Origin: Clostridiaceae bacterium | GTDB lineage: Bacteria > Bacillota > Clostridia > Lachnospirales > Lachnospiraceae | Reading direction: 5' to 3' | Length of the DNA stretch: 64,000 bases | Assembly (NCBI GenBank): GCA_009911305.1 | Contig: QXXC01000013.1 | Coordinates: 1-64,000 of the forward strand | Part shown: positions 1 through 8,992 of the stretch, piece by piece | How positions within the stretch are numbered: position 1 is the stretch's first letter | Layout: each line of letters opens with the position of its first letter | Position numbers and translations under genes: made by a program | Notes under the pieces: model-generated | What the model saw: only the letters and a program-made list of their open reading frames with translations | What the model was told of the DNA's origin: nothing | Database searches by the model: none

Positions 1-1032
1 CTCCATCTGGTTCCAGTGTTCTCCCATGCAGCAGGCTACGCGGTTTGCTTCCAGATTTGATTCCCCGCTCTCCATACCCCCAATGAGGGTGATCCGTTCA
101 TTCAGATCGTTTTCATGCTCCTTCAAAGTCCGGTAAAGCCCCGGATCCTGCGTCCTGTCAACCTCCTCGATGAGATCCCTCACATATCCTTCCTGGCTCT
201 TCATCTCCAGCCGCTCCGTAAAGAATCCTTTCTTTCCCTCATAGTCCACTTTAAACCGCTGGTTTACATTAGCCCCTACCATATCCAGTTTTCTTCCGTC
301 CAGGACCATCTCGGCCATCTTAAACTTCCCGGCCTCCCCCCAGGTCTTCCCCTCATAATCGCGGAGAATCCTCCGATCCCTGGCCTGGTCGAGATTCAGA
401 TCCTCATGGAACCTGGAAAGCCCGTCGATAAACCCCTGATGCTCCAGCCCCGACGCCAGCATGGTCCCCTTCTGGCTGTCGGAAAACGCCTGGCAGGCTT
501 TTTTTAGCTTGTCGCTGGACTTTATCATAGCCATGGCGCTCTCCGGGGTGATCACCTCATCCCGGTGTCCCGCAAACTCCTCAAAGGCCCGGGCCGCCGC
601 CTGGAACTCCGGCGAAGACGCCTTTAGCTCCTCGTGATCCCGGAAATAATTCCCCAGCGTCTCCAGATCCCACTCCCGATCCCTCACCGCTTCGGCATCC
701 CGCAGACTCTGGTTTAGCTGGAACTCCGACAGTTTGTCGATCACGGCCAGCCTCTCCCGTCCCTTCGGTGACTTTGCGTCCTTATGGCTGTCGGAATACG
801 CCTGGCAGGCCCTCATCAGCCGGTCGCCCGCGTCCAGCCGGGCCTGATGGTTTTCTTTCGTGTCCGGGCCCTCCTTTACACGGTTTAATTCCGCGAGGGC
901 CTGCGCCACCTCCTCAAACTGCGCCGAATTTCCCCTGCTTTTCGCCTCCTGTCCGAAGTAACTTTCAAACTCCTCCATAACCCAGGTTCTTCCGCGCAGG
1001 TTCCCCGCATGCTGCTTTCCAAATAAATCCAT
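1..1032 (-). CDS. Hypothetical protein with internal repeats, C-terminus cut by window edge
   Basis: Open from an ATG at 1032 to the window edge (344 codons, no stop), so only the N-terminal part is seen. The start is supported by AAAGGAGG six bases upstream. The protein is hydrophilic, rich in Asp, Glu, Lys and Arg, with no signal peptide or membrane segment. It contains a diverged internal duplication: the first unit has ACQAYSDSHKD followed by VIDKLSEF, the second ACQAFSDSQKG followed by FIDGLSRF. I do not recognise the family. As the last visible gene of the secretion operon and predicted to be cytoplasmic, it could be a secreted substrate or DNA-processing accessory, but that is inference from position only. 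Confidence 0.75.
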   Translation of the reverse strand, partial: MDLFGKQHAGNLRGRTWVMEEFESYFGQEAKSRGNSAQFEEVAQALAELNRVKEGPDTKENHQARLDAGDRLMRACQAYSDSHKDAKSPKGRERLAVIDKLSEFQLNQSLRDAEAVRDREWDLETLGNYFRDHEELKASSPEFQAAARAFEEFAGHRDEVITPESAMAMIKSSDKLKKACQAFSDSQKGTMLASGLEHQGFIDGLSRFHEDLNLDQARDRRILRDYEGKTWGEAGKFKMAEMVLDGRKLDMVGANVNQRFKVDYEGKKGFFTERLEMKSQEGYVRDLIEEVDRTQDPGLYRTLKEHENDLNERITLIGGMESGESNLEANRVACCMGEHWNQME

Positions 1033-1113
1033 AGCTCCTCCTTTCGGGTGTTTATAGCAGTTTAAGCTTCCTGCCTGTTACTTAAATATTGTTTTCCATC
1101 TGCCCGCGCATCC

Positions 1114-3420
1114 TCACTCCGCCGGATACGTCGCCTCATACTTCTCCTTAAACTCCTCATTCCACCGATCCAGCGGATCCTGCACCGTCTCCTGTTCCTC
1201 TACCTCCTGTCCGCGCGTCTCCTCCGCCCTGGAAGCTTCCTCCGCCTCCCGGATGGCCGCTTCCTCCTCCGCCTTCTTTATATTCTCCAGGGCTGTTTTC
1301 ATCCCATCATTGCACAGCTCTGACAGATTATACTCATACACCCTGGCAAAGGCCAAATCGCTGCCGCTGTAGGAAGCGTCGCCTTTCAGGAAGCCCACGG
1401 AGATCCAGTTCTCCCCGTTTTTCCAGCTTCTGAACCATGAGCCGCCCTCCAGAACCGCGCTCCGCCCCGAAGCCGGGGCATAGTACACCAGGCCCTTTTC
1501 CTGGGAGGTGAGGAGATATCCCTTCTCGCTGCCTCCCTGTACCAGCTCGCAGACGCCCCCGCCCCCTTTGGCCGCAAGCTCCACAGCCAGCGCCGTATTG
1601 AGATTCAGCCGGGCATGCAGCACCTGATCGTCTGTATAGTAGTCGCTGCCATACACACTGTCCACCTCCGGCAGATCCTCCTCAAGCTTCTTTTGCAGAA
1701 TGGCGTCATGCGCCGAATCCCCCTGCTCATACGCCCCGGCCAGCTCCCTGTATGGGATCACCTCCGGCCTGGCGTCCCCATCGCCGCCATGCGCCTCATC
1801 CGGCGCGTCCCCATCGCCGCCATGGCTCTCATCCAGCCTCACGGCCATAAAATCCAGGCCGAACTCCACATAATAGACATTTCCCTCATCCGTAAACGCC
1901 CCTGCCTGGATGTTCTCCGTCACCTTATAGGGGGTATCCTTTAAATCTCCCCCCGGCTGAATCCAGCGCACTTTTTCGTCCTCCCCGGTACACTGGATCT
2001 CGCCGCCCACGCATTTTCCCAGAGAAACCGCCTTTTTGGGGTCCATGGCCCAATAGGATTCCACATAAGCGTTCTGCAAAGGCGCATACCGTTTATTGTT
2101 GATCTTTCCCAGCGTCTGGGTGCGCGTCTCACTGTGTTCGACGACCGAGGTTTCATCGCCGTTTGTCACCGTCTCCTCCCACACGATGGTATACTCCCTC
2201 TCTATGGTCTGGGGATTATAGTAGCGGAACGTTTCTGTCTTCCCAAACAGCTCGCTGTACTTATTCTCCAGGGGAATAAACAGCCCTTCCAGTATCCAGT
2301 CCTCCTTCACGTCCCGGAAATTCACATACGAGCCGGGCGTTGACAGGAAATCGGTAATCCCATCCTCCTTCTGAAAGTCCGGCTCCTCCTTCCACTGATA
2401 TACCCTGATATCGCCCATCCCCCCTAAATATGCCGCGCCCCACCAGTCAGGGTGCGCCGCAACCGCCTTTTCCCAGTCTTCATATGGATCCGGCTCTTCT
2501 GTAAATTCCTTTCCCTCCGTCATGGAAATCCATGCCTTTTTCTGATCCTCAAACGCCTCATTCACCTGATCCATGCCGGAATTGATCCACCGGAATTCAT
2601 AGACGAGAATCCGGGACTCCACCTTTCCCTCCACTTCCCCGTCTAAGTCTTCCGACTCCTCGGCAATCTGCTCCTTATCGATTGTCTCCTGATGGATGCT
2701 GACCTCATCCCCTTCCGGAACCTCCACGGCCTCCTTTTCTATGGAAACCTCCAGATAGATCCTGTTCTGCCCGTCCGTCACCGCATGATCCACAGACACG
2801 GAAAACACATCCTGAAACTGCTTCCGCACGAATCCTTCCACATCCGCATGGAATTTCTCCCTCGTCCCGGCGCTGTCATAGAGCCAGGCGTGGCCGTTGT
2901 CATAGACGAAAATATCCCCCGTGGAATCACAGAGCTGAAGAAAGAACGATTCCTCATCCTCCTCGTCCCGGCTGAATATCTTCTCATGGAACACATGGAG
3001 CTCTTCGGTCTGATAATTATAAAACGCGCCGCAGTGCACGGGCTTTCCCGCGTCGTCCCCTTCTGCCACAAGCGTCGTATACCCGTAGACAAAGGTATCG
3101 CCGTCCCTCAGATCCGCGATCTGAAAGCTCTCAATATCCTCCGGCTTCGCGGAATGTCCGTCCTTTATCCGAAACGCTGCCTTCCCCTTCAGATCCTTAA
3201 ACTTCTCGGTCATGTTTGTCTCGAAATAATCCGGCGTCTTCTTCTTCTCATCCGTGATCCCCAGGCGGTTTTCCCCGCTCTCATTGGTCATGACCTCCGA
3301 GGCAGCCGACGACTGAATCGCGTCAACGTCCACCTCCATGGAACCCATAAGGGAGCTGCAGCCTGTGAAAAACACAGTAACCGCCATGCAGCAAAAGCCC
3401 GCTGTTAATATCCTTTTCAC
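1114..3420 (-). CDS. Large lipoprotein of the type IV secretion operon
   Basis: Extracellular lipoprotein of 768 residues. I place the start at the GTG at 3420 because AAGGAGG lies eight bases upstream; longer in-frame starts reach 3441 (ATG) and 3552 but lack a good ribosome site and would bury the signal peptide. The N-terminus is basic, then hydrophobic, ending in a lipobox FTGC around residue 20. The body is acidic and extracellular-looking, with no further membrane segment and a charged Glu/Ala-rich tail (KKAEEEAAIREAEEASRAEE). An 11-residue motif (HGGDGDA core) is duplicated in tandem in the middle. No known catalytic motif recognised. It follows the VirB2-like gene after an inverted-repeat element, so it may be partly uncoupled from the upstream operon. 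Function unknown; a surface component of the conjugation machine is plausible. Confidence 0.8.
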   Translation of the reverse strand: MKRILTAGFCCMAVTVFFTGCSSLMGSMEVDVDAIQSSAASEVMTNESGENRLGITDEKKKTPDYFETNMTEKFKDLKGKAAFRIKDGHSAKPEDIESFQIADLRDGDTFVYGYTTLVAEGDDAGKPVHCGAFYNYQTEELHVFHEKIFSRDEEDEESFFLQLCDSTGDIFVYDNGHAWLYDSAGTREKFHADVEGFVRKQFQDVFSVSVDHAVTDGQNRIYLEVSIEKEAVEVPEGDEVSIHQETIDKEQIAEESEDLDGEVEGKVESRILVYEFRWINSGMDQVNEAFEDQKKAWISMTEGKEFTEEPDPYEDWEKAVAAHPDWWGAAYLGGMGDIRVYQWKEEPDFQKEDGITDFLSTPGSYVNFRDVKEDWILEGLFIPLENKYSELFGKTETFRYYNPQTIEREYTIVWEETVTNGDETSVVEHSETRTQTLGKINNKRYAPLQNAYVESYWAMDPKKAVSLGKCVGGEIQCTGEDEKVRWIQPGGDLKDTPYKVTENIQAGAFTDEGNVYYVEFGLDFMAVRLDESHGGDGDAPDEAHGGDGDARPEVIPYRELAGAYEQGDSAHDAILQKKLEEDLPEVDSVYGSDYYTDDQVLHARLNLNTALAVELAAKGGGGVCELVQGGSEKGYLLTSQEKGLVYYAPASGRSAVLEGGSWFRSWKNGENWISVGFLKGDASYSGSDLAFARVYEYNLSELCNDGMKTALENIKKAEEEAAIREAEEASRAEETRGQEVEEQETVQDPLDRWNEEFKEKYEATYPAE
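1772..1837. repeat. Two tandem 33-bp repeats inside the lipoprotein gene
   Basis: Two adjacent 33-bp units sharing the core GCGTCCCCATCGCCGCCATG encode an 11-residue acidic/Gly/His motif twice (HGGDGDAP and HGGDGDAR). In-frame, so copy number can change without breaking the gene. Confidence 0.75.
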
Positions 3421-3444
3421 AATCCGCACCTCCTTTTTCATGTG

Positions 3445-3583
3445 ATGTACTCCCGGAGTCTCTTTGCGGCTGATTTTCCGCCAGACGCGCCCAAATTCAG
3501 TCAACGTACGCCTCATAAATCTGTGCGCATCTGACAAATACTCATCTCGCAAAATCAGCCCCCGCGGGATTCCGGGAGTACAT
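3445..3583. repeat. Imperfect inverted-repeat element (MITE-like), 139 bp
   Basis: The ends read ATGTACTCCCGGAGTC on the left and the inverse GATTCCGGGAGTACAT on the right; homology between the two arms continues inward for about 40 bases, both carrying GGCTGATTTT. It lies between the VirB2-like gene and the large lipoprotein gene. A single end of the same family (ATGTACTCCCGGAATCTCT) recurs at 26339-26357. No coding capacity. Likely a non-autonomous mobile or REP-type repeat. Confidence 0.7.
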
Positions 3584-3619
3584 TGTGTTTTAAAACACGC
3601 TCCGGGAGCGGCGCATGCC

Positions 3620-3949
3620 CTACATCCAGTAGAGATCCATGGCCGCGGCCGTAGCCTTGGTCGCTCCTTCCATCCAGGTCCTCATCGCCGTCATGCCCAG
3701 CTTCAGCACTACGATGAGCACAAAAATCAGCACAAATCCTATGATTGCGTTTTTCAGGCTGTTTTTCGCCTTTTCTCTGTCCTGCGGCTCCTCCGCCTTG
3801 GCGAGCTTCGCGCCCAGAATGATGCAGTAGATCGCCCCAAGCGCTCCCACGATTCCCAGAGCCGGCGTCAGAGCCATCTCCAGAAGGCTGATAATCGGCT
3901 TGCTGACCGTGTCAAATGGGTTTGCTGTCAACAAAAGATACATTTCCAT
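3620..3949 (-). CDS. VirB2/TrbC-like small membrane protein (pilin-like)
   Basis: A 109-residue protein with a short N-terminal lead, then two hydrophobic helices (about residues 26-48 and 68-92) separated by a short charged loop containing AKAEEPQDREKAK. This hairpin layout, the charged loop and NAIIGFVLIF at the start of the second helix are typical of VirB2/TrbC-like subunits in Gram-positive type IV secretion loci. It sits downstream of the surface protein ending at 4024, in the same orientation. Likely the small channel or pilus-like membrane subunit of the transfer apparatus. Assignment rests on topology and context, not on a catalytic motif. Confidence 0.7.
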   Translation of the reverse strand: MEMYLLLTANPFDTVSKPIISLLEMALTPALGIVGALGAIYCIILGAKLAKAEEPQDREKAKNSLKNAIIGFVLIFVLIVVLKLGMTAMRTWMEGATKATAAAMDLYWM

Positions 3950-4023
3950 TCCTCCTTATTTTTGTTATATAATTGCAATCATTCCCCTGTCCTTCTGATA
4001 AAGGAATGATAACAAACCGTTTC

Positions 4024-5208
4024 CTACAGGACTCTCATGTCCCGCCTGGCCGCCGCAAGCCGGATCCCTATTATGGCGAGCATAATCAGGATGAGGAGAA
4101 GCAATCTCCCGTCCATCAGATCATACGTCTGCCGGATCCGCAGGCGGTACGCTCTCCGGTTGCCCGCCGCATCCTCCACGGACAGCTCATAATTCCCGGC
4201 CGCTGTCAGGACATTGCCGACCGCGTATCCCCGGTTTCCGTTATAATCCATATAAATCCGGCAGCCCTCCTCCGAGGGATAGAATTCCACCGGCCCCGTG
4301 ATTCCGCCAGGCTCCCTCTCCTCTGAAAAGGACAGAAACGGCGCCGTGGTATCCTTAAAAAACCCGGTTTCCACAAAAAGCCCTTCCCCGGCCTCTGACT
4401 CGCAGCGGATCTCGTAATAGCCGTCCTCTCCGAGGAAAAAGCATCTCTCACTGTCAGGCTTTACCGGCGTCCCGTTTCTCCTTACTTCCTTTATATCAAA
4501 TCCCTGGGGGGCCGGGAACGCTCCCAGGGCCTTCTCCTGTTTCCCGATGATCGTAAAACAGAAATGAACCTCATACAGGTTATAATCCGTCGCCATGTCT
4601 CCCGGCTGCTGAAACATGAGGAGCCGCATGCTGTAGCTTCCCTTCTCCGCAAAATACCGGGAATTGACGAATTTCTCCGACTCATCATTAAAGCGCGCCA
4701 GCCCTATGGCGCCCTCCGGCAGCTTCAGCTCCACCCGCTCCGCGGTGATCATGCCGTTGGGTACGGAGCTGAGGAAGAAATTCCCGTTGGGCAGGGTGTA
4801 CTTAAAAGCGCCGTCCTCCCACTCCATCGTGAGAGGCGGATCCTCCACCTTTCCCGCCGCCTCGCCGCTTTGAATCAGGGCATCCAGGTCCATCTGCCGG
4901 ATATACTCCTCCAGGGCCTGATCAAGCTCCTCCTCCGTCACGTCGCCTTCATAGGCGGACAGGTCAAAATCCTCCCCGTCCTCATCTCCCGCATCCATTT
5001 CATCAAAACCGCCGAAATCCAGGCCGTCAGGCCCCGCGGCTTCGCCGCCCTCTGTCCCGGGCTTAAGCCCCGCCTGCGATGCCAGGGAAACCGTCCCGCC
5101 TCCCATAAAAAGCACGCAGAGCAGGAACACGTAAGAAAACGCCGCCCTCTTCCCGCAGAAAAACCGCCAAAACCGCGCGGCTTCCCGCCGTCCCCCCCGC
5201 CCGCTCAT
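4024..5208 (-). CDS. Membrane-anchored extracellular modular protein (paralogue of 12902-14518)
   Basis: 394 residues with the ATG at 5208, whose ATGA overlaps the stop of the upstream gene; a longer reading to 5451 overlaps that gene entirely and is rejected. Layout: basic N-terminus, signal/anchor helix (FSYVFLLCVLFMGGG), acidic Asp/Glu-rich linker, extracellular beta-rich modules, then a C-terminal membrane helix (LLLLILIMLAIIGIRLAA) and a short basic tail. A module with SSVPNGMIT matches TSVSNGGIT in the protein at 12902-14518, and both end with an Ig-like unit (VEDAAGN / VDEAGN) just before the last helix. Probably a surface-exposed part of the transfer machine, for instance in mating-pair contact; function is inferred from location and architecture. 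Confidence 0.75.
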   Translation of the reverse strand: MSGRGGRREAARFWRFFCGKRAAFSYVFLLCVLFMGGGTVSLASQAGLKPGTEGGEAAGPDGLDFGGFDEMDAGDEDGEDFDLSAYEGDVTEEELDQALEEYIRQMDLDALIQSGEAAGKVEDPPLTMEWEDGAFKYTLPNGNFFLSSVPNGMITAERVELKLPEGAIGLARFNDESEKFVNSRYFAEKGSYSMRLLMFQQPGDMATDYNLYEVHFCFTIIGKQEKALGAFPAPQGFDIKEVRRNGTPVKPDSERCFFLGEDGYYEIRCESEAGEGLFVETGFFKDTTAPFLSFSEEREPGGITGPVEFYPSEEGCRIYMDYNGNRGYAVGNVLTAAGNYELSVEDAAGNRRAYRLRIRQTYDLMDGRLLLLILIMLAIIGIRLAAARRDMRVL

Positions 5209-5486
5209 GCCTGGGCCTGCCTCTCCTGCTGCCTTTCCCTCTGTCTCTGACGGGCTCTCTCCCTTACCTGGTCTTTGGCCGCGCGCTCCCTGCCGTTTTC
5301 CATGGCCTCCCTCTTCAAAAGCTCCTGATAACTGATGGGAATCCGGACCTTTCCTGTCATCTCCTTGGGGGCCTCCTCCCGGACGCTCCCGCCGCCGCCC
5401 GCCTCCCTCGCCGCGCGCTCCTTTTTCAGCTCCCCAAGGCGGATCTCCCACAGGGCCCTGTTTTTTGAACTGTCAAAATATGCCAT
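5205..5486 (-). CDS. Small charged protein of the transfer operon
   Basis: A 93-residue hydrophilic protein with no membrane segment. The ATG at 5486 follows the stop of the solute-binding protein gene by four bases, and its own TGA overlaps the next ATG (ATGA), the pattern of translationally coupled operon genes; this is why I accept it over the overlapping longer frame. The N-terminus MAYFDSSKNRALWEIRLGEL is followed by a Gly-rich stretch and a strongly basic Arg/Gln C-terminus (RERARQRQRERQQ). Not recognised; possibly a nucleic-acid or membrane-contact accessory, but there is no direct evidence. Confidence 0.65.
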   Translation of the reverse strand: MAYFDSSKNRALWEIRLGELKKERAAREAGGGGSVREEAPKEMTGKVRIPISYQELLKREAMENGRERAAKDQVRERARQRQRERQQERQAQA

Positions 5487-5490
5487 CGCC

Positions 5491-6243
5491 CTATTCCCTT
5501 TCCAGAAACTGCTGTATCAGCGTATTGATCCCGTTTATTAACGTGGTGTCAGACCGGCCTGCCACGATGACAAACTCCTCCGGATCCAGGTTGGTTATAT
5601 TCTGCACCTGGAGCGCTTCATCCTCCAAAAGGATTCTGGCCTGATCCTCATAACAGATGTAGGCGCGGATCACGCCTTCCTTCACGTCGTCCCCGCCTTC
5701 CTTCGCGGAGCCGTAATCCGTCAGCCGGATCTCCTCCGCCTGGTAGAGCTTTGACCTGGTATCTTCATCCAGCCCCTGATCCACTCCCACGGCCGAATTC
5801 TTCAAAGCCCCGATGGTCAGGGCATAATCGCCCGCTTTTGTCACCGCGTAAAAATATCCCTTTCCGTAGCTGTCGGACATCAGGTACTCCGTGCTTAAGC
5901 TGCCTGAGCGGTTGATGCACCCCACAGCCACATCCGCCTCCCCCGCCGTCACCGCCGCGAGGGCCTCGGCCTTTTTGCACACCTGATACTGCACCTCCGC
6001 CCCCAGGGCGTCGCCGATATATTTCGCCAGATCCGGCTCCACTCCCATCGGCGTATCTCCGGCCATGTACATATACCGGCTCCCTGTGTTCACAATCGCC
6101 ACCCGGAATACCCCGGACGCCTTAATCTGCTCCGCTTCATTGCTGCTCTTTTTCGCGCACCCCGCCGCCGGAGCCGCCGCCAGAGCAAGGGCCAGAGTTA
6201 AAACCAGCATCCTCTTCACATTCGTCTTCATCCGTCTCTTCAT
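5491..6243 (-). CDS. Family-3 extracellular solute-binding lipoprotein inside the transfer operon
   Basis: 250 residues from the ATG at 6243, chosen because AAAGGAG lies six bases upstream; the frame stays open to 6294. A classic lipoprotein signal peptide ends in AAGC. The mature part has the family-3 (amino-acid-type) solute-binding layout: VFRVAIVNTGSRY at the start of lobe 1, MGVEPDLAKYIGDALG, then AEALAAVTAGEADVAVGCI, a hinge and lobe 2 with SAVGVDQGLDEDT. Length fits the family. What is odd is the place: it sits directly after the VirB4 ATPase gene (stop 6296) with no permease or ATPase of an amino-acid transporter nearby. It may sense a ligand for the conjugation machine rather than feed a transporter; that is inference. 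Confidence 0.8.
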   Translation of the reverse strand: MKRRMKTNVKRMLVLTLALALAAAPAAGCAKKSSNEAEQIKASGVFRVAIVNTGSRYMYMAGDTPMGVEPDLAKYIGDALGAEVQYQVCKKAEALAAVTAGEADVAVGCINRSGSLSTEYLMSDSYGKGYFYAVTKAGDYALTIGALKNSAVGVDQGLDEDTRSKLYQAEEIRLTDYGSAKEGGDDVKEGVIRAYICYEDQARILLEDEALQVQNITNLDPEEFVIVAGRSDTTLINGINTLIQQFLERE

Positions 6244-6295
6244 TCCCCGCTCCTTTTCGCCCCGCAGCCTCATCACTGTTCTGCCGCAGCCCATG

Positions 6296-8992
6296 TCACA
6301 CTGTAAACAGCCTCTCCATATCCTGGCTGGCTGTAATATTAATCCCGGTCCTGCTGGAAGGCGACGTCACCACAAAGGCCCGCCCTCTTCCGTTATTCAC
6401 AATCTCCTCCTGCTCGCTCTCATTGATCGCGCCCGCCTTTTCATACAGCTTGCACAGATCATGCATATCATTCGGCGACAGCGGGAAGATAAAGGAATAC
6501 TGGCAGGCGTTGATAATGGCCGTTGACTTTCTTGCCAGCTCCTCTGTACCCACAAAGTCCGCGATATTCTGGGTGATGATGATCTGCATCCCGTTGTACT
6601 TGCGGATACGCTTCGCAAGCTGGTACATAAAGTCCAGGGCGATGGGGAACTTGCTGTCAATAAACACATGCGCCTCGTCGATCACCACAATCACCTTTCT
6701 CTGGGCCCCGTACCGGATATTGTAATCCCGGTTCTTGATAATCTCATTGTCCAGCCATTTAAGCACCAGAAGCATCTGCGCATTGGCAATGGTGTTGTTC
6801 TTATTGGCCAGGAGGGACTGGAAGTTAAACACGATAAAATTCTCGTTGGTCGAGACGGAAGCCGGCCCGTTCCACAAAAGGGCGTTTCTTCCCCCTGTGG
6901 CAAACTTCGATATGTAGTTTAAAAGCACCCTTAAGTTTTCCTTGCTGTATTCCCCGGTGGCAAGCTGGTAGTCATTTAAGATCTTGTCGTAGAGATCGTC
7001 AAAAATCGGATAATCCTCCGGCGCCAGCTCGCTTAAATCCGTCTCGTTGTCTATGCCCTTGGCCTCGTACATACGCATGGTAATGTTGTTTAAATACTCC
7101 AGGGCGTCCGCCTCAATCCCGGGCAGAATCTGGCGGTAGAACTCCTCCAGGAACTGCAGATGGGTGCTGAAGCTGGTGTTGACCGACTCCTCCTCGCTCT
7201 CCTCCTCGTCCGAAAGGCTGGAAATAATGTGGAAGGGGTTGAGCCGCCCCTGGGTGGCGCTTCCCACGTCGATAATCTTGCCGTGCAGGTTCTGGGCCAG
7301 GCCGAAATACTCATTCTCCGGGTCCAGGATAAAGATCTTGCTGTTATCCGCCGCCAGGTTCGACAGTATCGTCTTGGTCGCGTACGATTTACCGCTTCCC
7401 GACTTGCCGATGACCACCATGTTGCTGTTTACCCGATCCTTATTCCTCACAAAAAAATCGATAAATACCGGCTTCCCGCCGCTGTTGCCGATGCATACCC
7501 CGTTGGGGTCGCTGAGGCTTTTATTGACAAATGGAAACGCCGCCGCCACGGAGCTGGAATGGATTCCCCTGCTCACCTTCCGGTAGACGTCATACCCTGA
7601 GATCTGGCTGGAGGCATACGCCTCAAACTGCTGCACATAGTTATCTGTGGAGCGGAAGCTTTCCTCCGACAGGGCCCTCTTAATCTGCTTCTTTAAGGAG
7701 AGCGTGGAGGCGGACGCCTTCTTCCTCTCGTTTTCCGGAAGGCCCATCTGCCAGGACAGCTCATAGTCATATGCTGTCAGGAACACATTGACGTCCAGAA
7801 GCGTCTCATTGTCGCTCTGGAGCATGGCAAGCACCTCCGCCAGGGTATCCACATGGGTCTGCAGCTCCATAAGGCGGCTGGTCTTGCCCGTGGAATTGGC
7901 CTGCTCCCTCAGTTCGTCAATGGCCCGGTCGATCTGGCGGATCCCTTTGTAGCGGTCCACCATCTTCATCTTCATCACCACTCTCGTGCCCGGCCTGTTA
8001 AACAGGCTGCTGCCCCAGGCATTTCCCACAATGGTGGGATAATCCGTGACCCGGAAGTTATGGGTGATGAGATCATCATACTGGACCGTCCGGCTGGTAA
8101 AGCGGATCTCCTTTGGCAGAATCCAGTCCATATACTGGTCCTTTGTCAGGCTGCGCGCCTCCCTCTCGTCAAAGTTTAAGGTGTAATTATACTTCAAAAA
8201 CACTGCCAGCTCCTTCTCCGAGAGAATATGGCACTCCATATCGTCGCTGTTCATGGTTCTCACCATGTTCTCCGCCTGGCTCATCAGCATCTCTTTGTCC
8301 TTGTGGAAAAACAGCATATAGTGAAAGGGCACATACACCTTTTCCCTCTCATTGATATACTGGATCTGCTCCATCCGGTCATAGATGATGCCCACCCGGG
8401 TCGTCAGCTCATCCTCATTTAACAGCCCGTTGACAAACGCCTCCTCCAGCTCCCCGATCTTTCTCTTTTCCGTCTCAATATAGGTGTCGTAGAGCACCGG
8501 CCGGTCGATCTTCACCAGAGCGCCGGTCTCCGTGCCGGAAATGGTGCGCAGCACGGAGCCGAAAACCTGGTCGATCATCTGGTTCTGGCGCTGCAGCGTA
8601 TAAAACTTAAACTCCACATCCGGGATGCTCACAGCCACCCCGTAATACTCCCCGTTATATTCAATGAAGGGCCCGTCTATCCCGGTGAACGGGGTGATAT
8701 CCGTTACCCTGGGAACGCCCTTTTTGTCAGGCGCCTTCTGGAACACGCGGTATCTGGCCAGATACTTTAGTAAATTATAAAGCATCATGTAAGCCTTCTC
8801 GCCCTCCACCGGCACCACGCTCGCGCCGAACAGCACGGCCACGGCCGCGCCGATATACAGCCTAAACGGCAGATTCGAGAACACGACGGAGATGACAATC
8901 GTGATTCCGATGATTCCCACAAACACGTCGGGAACTTCCACGCCCTTGAAAAACTCCATCGCTACTTTGGTTTTCTTGGGTATGATTCTCAT
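6296..8992 (-). CDS. VirB4-family conjugative transfer ATPase
   Basis: 898-residue ATPase that powers assembly and substrate translocation in type IV secretion systems. Two predicted membrane helices near the N-terminus (about residues 20-55, GIIGITIVISVVF and LYIGAAVAVLFGASVV) resemble a fused PrgI-like membrane module. The C-terminal ATPase domain has a Walker A motif GKSGSGKS near residue 527 and a Walker B VIVVIDEAHVF near residue 767, followed by YNGMQIIITQNIADF typical of VirB4/TraE proteins. Length and layout are as in other Gram-positive VirB4 proteins. Its ATG overlaps the stop of the upstream VirB6-like gene (ATGA). It is intact and the most secure marker that this locus is a type IV secretion system. 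Confidence 0.93.
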   Translation of the reverse strand: MRIIPKKTKVAMEFFKGVEVPDVFVGIIGITIVISVVFSNLPFRLYIGAAVAVLFGASVVPVEGEKAYMMLYNLLKYLARYRVFQKAPDKKGVPRVTDITPFTGIDGPFIEYNGEYYGVAVSIPDVEFKFYTLQRQNQMIDQVFGSVLRTISGTETGALVKIDRPVLYDTYIETEKRKIGELEEAFVNGLLNEDELTTRVGIIYDRMEQIQYINEREKVYVPFHYMLFFHKDKEMLMSQAENMVRTMNSDDMECHILSEKELAVFLKYNYTLNFDEREARSLTKDQYMDWILPKEIRFTSRTVQYDDLITHNFRVTDYPTIVGNAWGSSLFNRPGTRVVMKMKMVDRYKGIRQIDRAIDELREQANSTGKTSRLMELQTHVDTLAEVLAMLQSDNETLLDVNVFLTAYDYELSWQMGLPENERKKASASTLSLKKQIKRALSEESFRSTDNYVQQFEAYASSQISGYDVYRKVSRGIHSSSVAAAFPFVNKSLSDPNGVCIGNSGGKPVFIDFFVRNKDRVNSNMVVIGKSGSGKSYATKTILSNLAADNSKIFILDPENEYFGLAQNLHGKIIDVGSATQGRLNPFHIISSLSDEEESEEESVNTSFSTHLQFLEEFYRQILPGIEADALEYLNNITMRMYEAKGIDNETDLSELAPEDYPIFDDLYDKILNDYQLATGEYSKENLRVLLNYISKFATGGRNALLWNGPASVSTNENFIVFNFQSLLANKNNTIANAQMLLVLKWLDNEIIKNRDYNIRYGAQRKVIVVIDEAHVFIDSKFPIALDFMYQLAKRIRKYNGMQIIITQNIADFVGTEELARKSTAIINACQYSFIFPLSPNDMHDLCKLYEKAGAINESEQEEIVNNGRGRAFVVTSPSSRTGINITASQDMERLFTV

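Noticed and set aside
2692-3408. 238-codon plus-strand open frame
   Set aside because: Antisense to the large lipoprotein gene, no ribosome site, composition of a shadow frame (many His, Arg, Leu).
5209-5451. N-terminal extension of the 394-residue surface protein
   Set aside because: Overlaps the small gene 5205-5486 completely, is low-complexity Gly/Arg-rich, and the ATGA coupling at 5208 gives a better start.
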